Source: Stomorhina lunata
Taxonomy: Eukaryota > Arthropoda > Insecta > Diptera > Rhiniidae
Direction of reading: 5' to 3'
Assembly: GCA_933228675.1 (NCBI GenBank)
Contig: OW121743.1
Location: 53,238,328 to 53,302,327, forward strand
DNA: 64,000 nt
Part shown: in pieces, positions 10,374 through 22,390 of the stretch
Numbering within the stretch: position 1 is the stretch's first letter
How the letters are laid out: every line of letters begins with the position of its first letter
The notes under the pieces: generated by a model
What the model saw: the letters and a program-made list of their open reading frames with translations, nothing else
What the model was told of the DNA's origin: nothing
Database searches by the model: none
Made by a program: the position numbers and the translations under genes

Positions 10374-13300
10374 GTAGAAAAATTTTCGTTGAAAAATGTT
10401 TTTTCGTTAAAAAAATTTTTCTATAGAAAAATTTTCGTTAAAAAAATTTTTCTATAGAAAAATTTTCGTTAAAAAAATTTTTCTATAGAAAAATTTTCAT
10501 TAAAAAAATTTTTCTATAGAAAAATTTTCGTTAAAAAAATTTTTCTATAGAAAAATTTTCGTTAAAAAAATTTTTCTATAGAAAAATTTTCGTTAAAAAA
10601 ATTTTTCTATAGAAAAATTTTCGTTAAAAAAATTTTTCTATAGAAAAATTTTCGTTAAAAAAATTTTTCTATAGAAAAATTTTCGTTAAAAAAATTTTTC
10701 TATAGAAAAATTTTCGTTAAAAAAATTTTTCTATAGAAAAATTTTCGTTAAAAAAATTTTTCTATAGAAAAATTTTCGTTAAAAAAATTTTTCTAAAGAA
10801 AAATTTTCGTTAAAAAAATTTTTCTATAGAAAAATTTTCGTTAAAAAAATTTTTCTATAGAAAAATTTTCGTTAAAAAAATTTTTCTATAGAAAAATTTT
10901 CGTTAAAAAAATTTTTCTATAGAAATTTTTTCGTTAAAAAAATTTTTCTATAGAAATTTTTTCGTTAAAAAAATTTTTCTATAGAAAAATTTTCGTTAAA
11001 AAAATTTTTCTATAGAAATTTTTTCGTTAAAAAAATTTTTCTATAGAAAAATTTTCGTTAAAAAAATTTTTCTATAGAAAAATTTTCGTTAAAAAAATTT
11101 TTCTATAGAAAAATTTTCGTTAAAAAAATTTTTCTATAGAAAAATTTTCGTTAAAAAAATTTTTCTATAGAAAAATTTTCGTTAAAAAAATTTTTCTATA
11201 GAAAAATTTTCGTTAAAAAAATTTTTCTATAGAAAAATTTTCGTTAAAAAAATTTTTCTATAGAAAAATTTTCGTTAAAAAAATTTTTCTATAGAAAAAT
11301 TTTCGTTAAAAAAATTTTTCTATAGAAAAATTTTCGTTAAAAAAATTTTTCTATAGAAAAATTTTCGTTAAAAAAATTTTTCTATAGAAAAATTTTCGTT
11401 AAAAAAATTTTTCTATAGAAAAATTTTCGTTAAAAAAATTTTTCTATAGAAAAATTTTCGTTAAAAAAATTTTTCTATAGAAAAATTTTCGTTAAAAAAA
11501 TTTTTCTATAGAAAAATTTTCGTTAAAAAAATTTTTCTATAGAAAAATTTTCGTTAAAAAAATTTTTCTATAGAAAAATTTTCGTTAAAAAAATTTTTCT
11601 ATAGAAAAATTTTCGTTAAAAAAATTTTTCTATAGAAAAATTTTCGTTAAAAAAATTTTTCTATAGAAAAATTTTCGTTAAAAAAATTTTTCTATAGAAA
11701 AATTTTCGTTAAAAAAATTTTTCTATAGAAAAATTTTCGTTAAAAAAATTTTTCTATAGAAAAATTTTCGTTAAAAAAATTTTTCTATAGAAAAATTTTC
11801 GTTAAAAAAATTTTTCTATAGAAAAATTTTCGTTAAAAAAATTTTTCTATAGAAAAATTTTCGTTAAAAAAATTTTTCTATAGAAAAATTTTCGTTAAAA
11901 AAATTTTTCTATAGAAAAATTTTCGTTAAAAAAATTTTTCTATAGAAAAATTTTCGTTAAAAAAATTTTTCTATAGAAAAATTTTCGTTAAAAAAATTTT
12001 TCTATAGAAAAATTTTCGTTAAAAAAATTTTTCTATAGAAAAATTTTCGTTAAAAAAATTTTTCTATAGAAAAATTTTCGTTAAAAAAATTTTTCTATAG
12101 AAAAATTTTCGTTAAAAAAATTTTTCTATAGAAAAATTTTCGTTAAAAAAATTTTTCTATAGAAAAATTTTCGTTAAAAAAATTTTTCTATAGAAAAATT
12201 TTCGTTAAAAAAATTTTTCTATAGAAAAATTTTCGTTAAAAAAATTTTTCTATAGAAAAATTTTCGTTAAAAAAATTTTTCTATAGAAAAATTTTCGTTA
12301 AAAAAATTTTTCTATAGAAAAATTTTCGTTAAAAAAATTTTTCTATAGAAAAATTTTCGTTAAAAAAATTTTTCTATAGAAAAATTTTCGTTAAAAAAAT
12401 TTTTCTATAGAAAAATTTTCGTTAAAAAAATTTTTCTATAGAAAAATTTTCGTTAAAAAAATTTTTCTATAGAAAAATTTTCGTTAAAAAAATTTTTCTA
12501 TAGAAAAATTTTCGTTAAAAAAATTTTTCTATAGAAAAATTTTCGTTAAAAAAATTTTTCTATAGAAAAATTTTCGTTAAAAAAATTTTTCTATAGAAAA
12601 ATTTTCGTTAAAAAAATTTTTCTATAGAAAAATTTTCGTTAAAAAAATTTTTCTATAGAAAAATTTTCGTTAAAAAAATTTTTCTATAGAAAAATTTTCG
12701 TTAAAAAAATTTTTCTATAGAAAAATTTTCGTTAAAAAAATTTTTCTATAGAAAAATTTTCGTTAAAAAAATTTTTCTATAGAAAAATTTTCGTTAAAAA
12801 AATTTTTCTATAGAAAAATTTTCGTTAAAAAAATTTTTCTATAGAAAAATTTTCGTTAAAAAAATTTTTCTATAGAAAAATTTTCGTTAAAAAAATTTTT
12901 CTATAGAAAAATTTTCGTTAAAAAAATTTTTCTATAGAAAAATTTTCGTTAAAAAAATTTTTCTATAGAAAAATTTTCGTTAAAAAAATTTTTCTATAGA
13001 AAAATTTTCGTTAAAAAAATTTTTCTATAGAAAAATTTTCGTTAAAAAAATTTTTCTATAGAAAAATTTTCGTTAAAAAAATTTTTCTATAGAAAAATTT
13101 TCGTTAAAAAAATTTTTCTATAGAAAAATTTTCGTTAAAAAAATTTTTCTATAGAAAAATTTTCGTTAAAAAAATTTTTCTATAGAAAAATTTTCGTTAA
13201 AAAAATTTTTCTATAGAAAAATTTTCGTTAAAAAAATTTTTCTATAGAAAAATTTTCGTTAAAAAAATTTTTCTATAGAAAAATTTTCGTTAAAAAAATT

Positions 13301-15362
13301 TTTCTATAGAAAAATTTTCGTTAAAAAAATTTTTCTATAGAAAAATTTTCGTTAAAAAAATTTTTCTATAGAAAAATTTTCGTTAAAAAAATTTTTCTAT
13401 AGAAAAATTTTCGTTAAAAAAATTTTTCTATAGAAAAATTTTCGTTAAAAAAATTTTTCTATAGAAAAATTTTCGTTAAAAAAATTTTTCTATAGAAAAA
13501 TTTTCGTTAAAAAAATTTTTCTATAGAAAAATTTTCGTTAAAAAAATTTTTCTATAGAAAAATTTTCGTTAAAAAAATTTTTCTATAGAAAAATTTTCGT
13601 TAAAAAAATTTTTCTATAGAAAAATTTTCGTTAAAAAAATTTTTCTATAGAAAAATTTTCGTTAAAAAAATTTTTCTATAGAAAAATTTTCGTTAAAAAA
13701 ATTTTTCTATAGAAAAATTTTCGTTAAAAAAATTTTTCTATAGAAAAATTTTCGTTAAAAAAATTTTTCTATAGAAAAATTTTCGTTAAAAAAATTTTTC
13801 TATAGAAAAATTTTCGTTAAAAAAATTTTTCTATAGAAAAATTTTCGTTAAAAAAATTTTTCTATAGAAAAATTTTCGTTAAAAAAATTTTTCTATAGAA
13901 AAATTTTCGTTAAAAAAATTTTTCTATAGAAAAATTTTCGTTAAAAAAATTTTTCTATAGAAAAATTTTCGTTAAAAAAATTTTTCTATAGAAAAATTTT
14001 CGTTAAAAAAATTTTTCTATAGAAAAATTTTCGTTAAAAAAATTTTTCTATAGAAAAATTTTCGTTAAAAAAATTTTTCTATAGAAAAATTTTCGTTAAA
14101 AAAATTTTTCTATAGAAAAATTTTCGTTAAAAAAATTTTTCTATAGAAAAATTTTCGTTAAAAAAATTTTTCTATAGAAAAATTTTCGTTAAAAAAATTT
14201 TTCTATAGAAAAATTTTCGTTAAAAAAATTTTTCTATAGAAAAATTTTCGTTAAAAAAATTTTTCTATAGAAAAATTTTCGTTAAAAAAATTTTTCTATA
14301 GAAAAATTTTCGTTAAAAAAATTTTTCTATAGAAAAATTTTCGTTAAAAAAATTTTTCTATAGAAAAATTTTCGTTAAAAAAATTTTTCTATAGAAAAAT
14401 TTTCGTTAAAAAAATTTTTCTATAGAAAAATTTTCGTTAAAAAAATTTTTCTATAGAAAAATTTTCGTTAAAAAAATTTTTCTATAGAAAAATTTTCGTT
14501 AAAAAAATTTTTCTATAGAAAAATTTTCGTTAAAAAAATTTTTCTATAGAAAAATTTTCGTTAAAAAAATTTTTCTATAGAAAAATTTTCGTTAAAAAAT
14601 TGTTTCTATAGAAAAATTTTCGTTAAATAATTTTTTTTCTATAGAAAAATTGTCGTTAAATAATTTTTTTTCTATAGAAAAATTGTCGTTAAAAACATTT
14701 TTCTATAGAAAAATTTTCGTTAAAAAAATTTTTCTATAGAAAAATTTTCGTTAAAAAAATTTTTCTATAGAAAAATTTTCGTTAAAAAATTTTTCTATAG
14801 AAAAATTTTCGTTAAAAAAATTTTTCTATAGAAAAATTTTCGTTAAAAAGATTTTTCTATAGAAAAATTTTCGTTAAAAAAATTTTTCTATAGAAAAATT
14901 TTCGTTAAAAAAATTTTTCTATAGAAAAATTTTCGTTAAAAAAATTTTTCTATAGAAAAATTTTCGTTAAAAAAATTTTTCTATAGAAAAATTTTCGTTA
15001 AAAAAATTTTTCTATAAAAAAATTTTCGTTAAAAAATTGTATACTAATAATTTTCCATAGAAAAATTTTCTTTAAAAAATTTTTTCTATAGAAAAATTTT
15101 TGTTAAAAAATTTTTTATATAGAAAAGTTTTCGTCAAATTTTTTTTCAATAGAAAATTTTTCGTAAAAAAATTTTTTTCAATCGAAAAATTTTCGTTAAA
15201 AATGTAAACTAAAGAAAAATTTACGTTAAAAATGTTTTTTATAGAAAAATTTTCGTTAAAAATTTCCGTTAGAAAAATTTTATTTAAAAATTTTTTTTCT
15301 ATAGAAAAATTTTTTCTATAGAAAAATGTTCGTTAAAAAATTTTTTCTACAGAAAAATTTTC
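10374..15362 (+). repeat. 31-bp palindromic minisatellite, CGTTAA type, about 160 units
   Basis: Each unit has CTATAGAAAAATTTT then CGTTAAAAAAATTTTT, period 31. From about 11035 to 14597 I saw no difference between some 115 consecutive units. The left edge has a few AAATTTTTT variants (near 10925, 10955, 11018) and the right edge (14600-15362) decays steadily. The inner TTTTTCTATAGAAAAA is a perfect 16-bp palindrome. It is non-coding: 31 is not a multiple of three and stops recur. Confidence 0.97.
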
Positions 15363-16433
15363 GGACGGGCCTTATAAAAATATTTTAATGTATAGAAATT
15401 TTTTGAGTTATTACTTTCTTGGGGAACAGGTATTTTATGTAGGTATAATTTAAAAATTCGACTTAGACTTTATAAACAACGAAAAAAGAATGTAGGCAAA
15501 AATTTTCGGTTGAATGCAAAAGAATAGAGAAAATTTGTGTTTTTGTATTGAAAACAACAAGAAAAACTTATTAAAAGAACAAATGAATTTTACTAAAAAT
15601 ACAAATGCGAACGGACCAAAGAATGTTTGTGCATTGCCCGGAATATACGAGTACTTGCAATTGAGGGTCGGGTAAGGAGGAAGCATACATGTACCATATG
15701 AGAAGATTAAAGCAGATATTTATGGTTGCGTTTAAAAATGGAAAAGGCAGTGCATTTTTATTTATTTTGTTTAGATTTTTTCTAGTTATTTTTCTACAAA
15801 TTTTCTTTTGGAATGAAAAAAAATTTGTTTATTTTTTTTCCTAAATGTATTTTTTCTTAATTATTTTTATTATTTTTTTTTTTTAATTTCAATTTTGTGT
15901 ATTAATTCTCACACATTCGAAAATGTTTATTTGAAAATAGTTTTTGTGATTTTATGGTTTTCTTGCTTTTAATTTCTTTAGTACTGGTATTGTCTAATTT
16001 TTTCCAAATAAATTTTTGGGGAAATTAAAAATATTTTAAATAGTTTTTTTTTGTACGAAGGCAATCAGCCAAAATTAATTGTTTACTAAAATCTTCGTTG
16101 GAATTTATTTTTATAAATCTGTTGGTTTTAAAAATAATTTTCCCAAATGAGTTTTCTTTGGGATTGTTGTGCACGGTGTGTGATTAGGGTTAAAATAACA
16201 GCAAATAATTAAGATTTTCACTTTCAGCTGAGCATTTTATTTTGAATTCTTATTAGTGCATAAAAATAAATAGATTCGAGGCATGAAATAATAAATTTGT
16301 TAGAGTGCGAATGGGTAAATAAATGATTCTATTAAATCTAAGCAATTAAAGAAAAACACATCAACTTTTTATTAGAATAAGAATTTTTAGTTATTGGAAT
16401 AATGATCTCAAATAATATTGATTTGAATACACA
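15363..16433. other. Single-copy spacer between two inverted minisatellite arrays
   Basis: About 1.07 kb of A+T-rich sequence with no recognised gene or element end. The 78-codon minus frame (15450-15686) has no similarity I recognise. It sits between a plus-oriented and a minus-oriented array. Confidence 0.45.
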
Positions 16434-19241
16434 GAAAAAAATTTGTAACGAAAATGTTTCTATAAACAAATTTTTTTAACGAAAATTTTTCTATTGAAAT
16501 AATTTTTGAACGAAAATTTTTCTATAGAAAAAATTTATTCTAGAAAAAAAAATTTATTATTATAGAAAAATTTTTTTAACGATAATTTTTCTATAGAAAA
16601 ATTTTTTTAACGAAAATTTTTCTATAGAAAAATTTTTTTAACAAAAATTTTTCTATAGAAAAATTTTTTAACGAAAATTTTTCTATAGAAAAATTTTTTT
16701 AACGAAAATTTTTCTATAGAAAAATTTTTTTAACGAAAATTTTTCTATAGAAAAATTTTTTTAACGAAAATTTTTCTATAGAAAAATTTTTTTAACGAAA
16801 ATTTTTCTATAGAAAAATTTTTTTAACGAAAATTTTTCTATAGAAAAATTTTTTTAACGAAAATTTTTCTATAGAAAAATTTTTTTTAACGAAAATTTTT
16901 CTATAGAAAAGTTTTTTTAACGAAAATTTTTCTATAGAAAAATTTTTTTAACGAAAATTTTTCTATAGAAAAATTTTTTTAACGAAAAATTTTCTATAGA
17001 AAAATTTGTTTACCGAAAAATTTTCTATAGAAAAATTTGTTTAACGAAAAATTTTCTATAGAAAAAATTTTTTAACGAAAATTTTTCAATAGAAAAAATT
17101 TTTTAACGAAAATTTTTCGATAGAAAAAATTTTTTAACGAAAATTTTTCTATAGAAAAAATTTTTTAACGAAAATTTTTCTATAGAAAAATTTGTTTAAC
17201 GAAAATTTTTCTATAGAAAAATTTGTTTAACGAAAATTTTTCTATAGAAAAAATTTTTTAACGAAAATTTTTCTATAGAAAAAATTTTTTAACGAAAATT
17301 TTTCTATAGAAAAAATTTTTTAACGAAAATTTTTCTATAGAAACAATTTTTTAACGAAAATTTTTCTAAAGAAAAATTTTTTTAACGAAAACTTTTCTAT
17401 AGAAAAATTTTTTTATAGAAAAATTTTTTAACGAAAATTTTTCTATAGAAAAATTTTTTTAACGAAAATTTTTCTATAGGAAAAATTTTTTAACGAAAAT
17501 TTTCGTGAAAAAAAAAATTTTTCTATAGAAAAATTTTTTTTCACGAAAATTTTTCTATAGAAAAATTTTTTTTCACGAAAATTTTTCTATAGAAAAATTT
17601 TTTTTCACGAAAATTTTTCTATAGAAAAATTTTTTTTCACGAAAATTTTTCTATAGAAAAATTTTTTTTCACGAAAATTTTTCTATAGAAAAATTTTTTT
17701 TCACGAAAATTTTTCTATAGAAAAATTTTTTTTCACGAAAATTTTTCTATAGAAAAATTTTTTTTCACGAAAATTTTTCTATAGAAAAATTTTTTTTCAC
17801 GAAAATTTTTCTATAGAAAAATTTTTTTTCACGAAAATTTTTCTATAGAAAAATTTTTTTTCACGAAAATTTTTCTATAGAAAAATTTTTTTTCACGAAA
17901 ATTTTTCTATAGAAAATTTTTTTTTCACGAAAATTTTTCTATAGAAAAATTTTTTTTCACGAAAATTTTTCTATAGAAAAATTTTTTTTCACGAAAATTT
18001 TTCTATAGAAAAATTTTTTTTCACGAAAATTTTTCTATAGAAAAATTTTTTTTCACGAAAATTTTTCTATAGAAAAATTTTTTTTCACGAAAATTTTTCT
18101 ATAGAAAAATTTTTTTTCACGAAAATTTTTCTATAGAAAAATTTTTTTTCACGAAAATTTTTCTATAGAAAAATTTTTTTTCACGAAAATTTTTCTATAG
18201 AAAAATTTTTTTTCACGAAAATTTTTCTATAGAAAAATTTTTTTTCACGAAAATTTTTCTATAGAAAAATTTTTTTTCACGAAAATTTTTCTATAGAAAA
18301 ATTTTTTTTCACGAAAATTTTTCTATAGAAAAAAAAAATTTTTTTTCACGAAAATTTTTCTATAGAAAAATTTTTTTTCACGAAAATTTTTCTATAGAAA
18401 AATTTTTTTTCACGAAAATTTTTCTATAGAAAAAAAAAAATTTTTTTCACGAAAATTTTTCTATAGAAAAAAAAATTTTTTTTTCACGAAAATTTTTCTA
18501 TAGAAAAATTTTTTTTCACGAAAATTTTTCTATAGAAAAATTTTTTTTCACGAAAATTTTTCTATAGAAAAATTTTTTTCACGAAAATTTTTCTATAGAA
18601 AATTTTTTTTTTCACGAAAATTTTTCAATAGAAAAATTTTCGTTAAAAAAATTTTTTTAACGAAAATTTTTCTATAGAAAAATTTTTTTCACGAAAATTT
18701 TTCTATAGAAAATTTTTTTTTTCACGAAAATTTTTCTATAGAAAAATTTTTTTAACGAAAATTTTTCTATAGAAAAATTTTTTTAAGGAAAATTTTTCTA
18801 TAGAAAAATTTTTTTAACGAAAATTTTTCTATAGAAAAATTTTTTTCACGAAAATTTTTCTATAGAAAATTTTTTTTTTCACGAAAATTTTTCTATAGAA
18901 AAATTTTTTGAACGAAAATTTTTCTATAGAAAAATTTTTTGAACGAAAATTTTTCTATAGAAAAATTTTTTGAACGAAAATTTTTCTATAGAAAAATTTT
19001 TTGAACGAAAATTTTTCTATAGAAAAATTTTTTTAACGAAAATTTTTCTATAGAAAAAAATGTTTAACGAAAATTTTTCTATAGAAAAAATTTTTTAACG
19101 AAAATTTGTCGATGGAAAAAATTTTTTAACAAAAATTTTTCTTTAGAAAAATTTTCTTAACGAAAATTTTTCTATAGAAAAATTTTTTTAAACAATTTTT
19201 TAACGAAAATTTTTCTATAGAAAAAATTTTTTAACCAAAAT
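16434..19241 (-). repeat. 31/32-bp palindromic minisatellite, inverted relative to 10.4-15.4 kb
   Basis: Units read CTATAGAAAAATTTTTTTAACG, the reverse complement of the CGTTAA unit at 10374-15362. The flanks are heterogeneous, with variants TTTGTTTAACG near 17180 and TTTTTTGAACG near 18905-19010. The middle (17515-18620) is a homogeneous block in which the linker is TTTCACG. Local expansions of A runs occur at 18330, 18430 and 18465. Confidence 0.96.
17515..18620 (-). repeat. Homogenised TTTCACG sub-block, about 32-bp unit
   Basis: About 35 consecutive units share a linker TTTTTTTTCACGAAAA in place of TTTTTTTAACGAAAA. The flanking units keep AACG, and two mixed units appear near 18590-18890, as expected for a recent amplification spreading inside an older array. 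Confidence 0.9.
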
Positions 19242-19926
19242 TTCAGATGAAATAATATTATAACTTTAGATACTGTAAAGCTCTTCCGTATCTAAAGAAT
19301 ATTTAAGAATAGTTTAAGCTTTCGTTTGATCTGAAATCTTATTAAAATCTTCTCTAACTTCAATCTGAAAACACTTTTGTAAGAAAAAGTTCATTTATCT
19401 TTAACTTTTTAAACTTTATTAAACTCCTCAAAATATTAAATTTTCTACAGCTTTTAACCGTGACACACTTCATCACCTAAATTAAAAAAAAACGTTTTTC
19501 ACTTTAAAGCCATTTTAAGCTAAAATTATATTAAATTCTTCTCTAAACTCCATGTCCTCACTCATACCTTTATCCTAGTCTTGGGAATTCCTAAGCAACA
19601 AACAAATATTTTCAATTGTTTTCTCATAACCTTTTTTTATGTTTTTTTCTTAAAAAAAAAAAAAAAAGAATATCATTTTCTTCTGGTTTTACTTTTAGAA
19701 TTTCGTTATACTCCAAATATTGTACAACTTAAGTTAACTCAATAGACTTGGTTGCACAAGTTACAAAAATTTCGAGAAGTTACACAAAAATCCCCCTTCC
19801 TCACAAAAAAAAATCATAATGGATAACAAATAAGAAAGCTTTAGCATTGGTCGAGTAGTCATAGAATACGCCACGGAATTGCCCAGAGCAAAACGGCAAG
19901 AAGAAAAAATAAATAAAGAAATAATA
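19242..19926. other. A+T-rich DNA, no recognised feature
   Basis: Poly-A tract near 19650 and otherwise unremarkable. The 94-codon minus frame at 19761-20045 runs into the DINE-like element and resembles no protein. Confidence 0.4.
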
Positions 19927-20711
19927 AAAACAAGTAAGAAAGCGCTATAGTAGGTCAAGCCGACCATACGATACCCTTCACCACTAGGGTCAAAGGTGTT
20001 ATTTTTCCTGTATAAAGACAAATATTTGCTAAATTTTGCCATCATACAAACATTTTCTCAAAACGTATATATTCAAACTGTTTCCGGCATTTGGACTTAT
20101 ATGAGAGCTAGGGTCAAATGTGGACCGATTATCTCGAAATTTGGCAAATTGATTACAGTTGTTACAAAAATTATGTATGCAAAAAATAAACTCAAAATTT
20201 TCATTATCTTTAGATTTACGAGCGTTTTAGTGATTTTTTGTCTCATTTAGTGCGTTTTTGAAGAAGAGTTTGTATGGCAGCTATGGTCAAATGTGGACCG
20301 ATTTCAACGAAATTTGGTATAGTGATTTAAGTTTACATAAGCAGTATCTGTTTTTATTGATATTTGTGGCCAATATAGCAATTCCGGGAAGTGGGACCTA
20401 TGGGAGGTACCATAAATAATGGACCGATTTTGACCAATTTCTATAGCCATGGTCCCATTATCAAAAAAATTATCTGTGCCAAATTTCATCAAATTATCTT
20501 TAGAATTGCGACCTGTAGTTTGATTACAAGGTTTACATGGGGGTCCAGCCAGCCAGACGGACGGACGGACGGACATTGCTAAATCGACTCAGAAAGTGAT
20601 TCTAAGTCTATTGGTATAATAAAAGGTGGGTCTAAGACAAATATTTCTATGCGTTACAAACATCAGCACAAACTTATAATACCCTTTCCACCTATGGTGG
20701 TGAAGGGTATA
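19927..20711 (-). mobile_element. DINE-1/Helentron-like element, copy A2
   Basis: Full-length reverse-orientation copy. It begins AAACAAGTAAGAAAGCGC, then the stem-loop GTCAAGCCGACC and CGATACCCTTCACCACT, and ends ACCCTTTCCACCTATGGTGG plus TGAAGGGTATA. The microsatellite reads GGACGGACGGACGGACAT near 20558. It is almost identical to A3 (28711-29490); short indels near 20065-20085 and 20362 distinguish them. Confidence 0.82.
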
Positions 20712-20853
20712 GCAAACTCTTGCCGTAAGTTTAAAGGATGTGTTGCATATAGACTACCGGAAAAAACATAACCCAGTGAAAGAAAAAAAAACTGGACCAA
20801 AGCAACAACATTTAGAAAACATATATATATTCTTAAACAAGCAATAATTCTAT

Positions 20854-20983
<130 letters not shown>

Positions 20984-20989
20984 GCTATC

Positions 20990-21640
20990 TCAACTCTAAC
21001 GATTTTGATAAAATTTAGACAGTGGGTACCTTTTTTGATGTATAGGTCGAGTGAGAAGGGACTTTAGAAACCTTTGCCTCTAAGAGGATACAAACGAGTA
21101 AAAAAGGGAAAAAATCGAAAATGTTATATCTACTAAAGTAATAGGCATAGAAACAAAATTTAAATTGTACTTTGAAGAGCTGTTAAAATAAGCGGACAGG
21201 TGTCTGGTACTTTTTGCAATCTATGCCCGATAGCTTAAAAAGGGTGAAAAAAGTTTTTTTGGTACCATTTATAAGCCACTCCTATCTTTTGAACCAAACA
21301 ATATAGAAAAGAATTTTGTAATGCAATCAATAAATGTGAGAAAAATATTGAACACGTATTTGGTACTTTTTGGATTTCGGGGGCCAAAATGGTAATTTAA
21401 AAAAATAATAAAATGATAAATTAACACCTCATGAAGTAATACGAATAGGAACAATACGTTAATTCCGTTTTTATAAAAAGTACCGAATTCAATTGGTACC
21501 AAGTACAAAATATGCATATGTAACCTTTTAGAAATTAGGGGATAAAAGGCGAAAAAATTGGTAATGTTATAACTTTTAAACAAATGAATGTTTTTCTGTC
21601 TGTATATCCTTTATAGAATAGTAAACTATGCATTTAACCA
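20990..21640. repeat. Degenerate GGTAC-motif repeat region
   Basis: GGTACTTTTTG or GGTACC recurs near 21026, 21207, 21262, 21363, 21481 and 21497. It is set in similar contexts (TAAAAAGGG..., AAATGTTATA...ACTTTTAAA), suggesting old imperfect duplications of about 150-180 bp. The 104-codon minus frame here lacks recognisable motifs. Confidence 0.35.
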
Positions 21641-22390
21641 AATTATGCTCATGCAATAATATTCAGCTAAAGTTATTGCACATGAGACGACGAAGGTTTT
21701 TAAGTTGGTGTCACTAATTTCCGGCAGATGGCGCCACTGAAAATTACTCAAATTGCATTAAATCGTAAACTGTGCATTTGATCATGCTATGATCTTAAGC
21801 GAAGTTATTGCAAATGAGCCGGCGAAGGTTTTTTAATTGGTATGAACAATTTTCGGCAGGTGGCGCCACTGAAAATTACTAAAAATTAATTAAATCGTAA
21901 ACTGTGCATTTGATCAGGCAATGATCTTTAGCAAAGTTGTTGCACATGACCCGACGAAGGTTTCTTAGTTGGTATGAACAATTTTCGACAGGTGGCGCCA
22001 CTGAAAATTACACAAAGTGAATTACATCGTAAGCTGTGCTTTTGATCATGCAATGATCTTTAGCAAAGTTGTTGCACATGAGGTTTTTTAGTAGATATAA
22101 ACAATTCTCGACAGGTGGCGCCACTGAAATTCACTAAAAATGAATTAAATCAGCTGTGCATTTGATCATGCTAAGATCTTTAGTAAAGTTGTTACGCATA
22201 AGCCGACAAAGGTCTTTTAGCTCGTATGAGTAATTTCAGATAGGTGGCTCCACTGAAAATTACTCAAAATTAAACTGCGCATTTGATCAGGCTATGATCT
22301 TTAGCAAAGTTCTTGCGCATGAGTCGACGTAGGTTTCTAAGTCGGTATGACCAATTTTCAAAATTATTCACATTAAGCTATGCATTTGAC
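21641..22390 (+). repeat. ~130-bp tandem repeat with GGTGGCGCCACTG core
   Basis: About six units. Each carries CTTTAGCAAAGTTGTTGC, CATGAGCCGACGAAGG, a CTTAGTTGGTATGA block, then CAGGTGGCGCCACTGAAAA and GCATTTGATCATGC. Cores lie near 21727, 21859, 21990, 22113 and 22242, that is 123-132 bp apart. Two diverged units recur at 47640-47880, and one and a half inverted units at 52318-52465, so the family is dispersed. The core AGGTGGCGCC resembles the insect CTCF recognition motif. Confidence 0.85.

Noticed and set aside
20304..20582. 63- and 90-codon frames shared between 20.3-20.6 and 28.8-29.1 kb as a conserved protein
   Set aside because: Conservation comes from the DINE-like repeat copies; both strands are open and the GTCC microsatellite is included.
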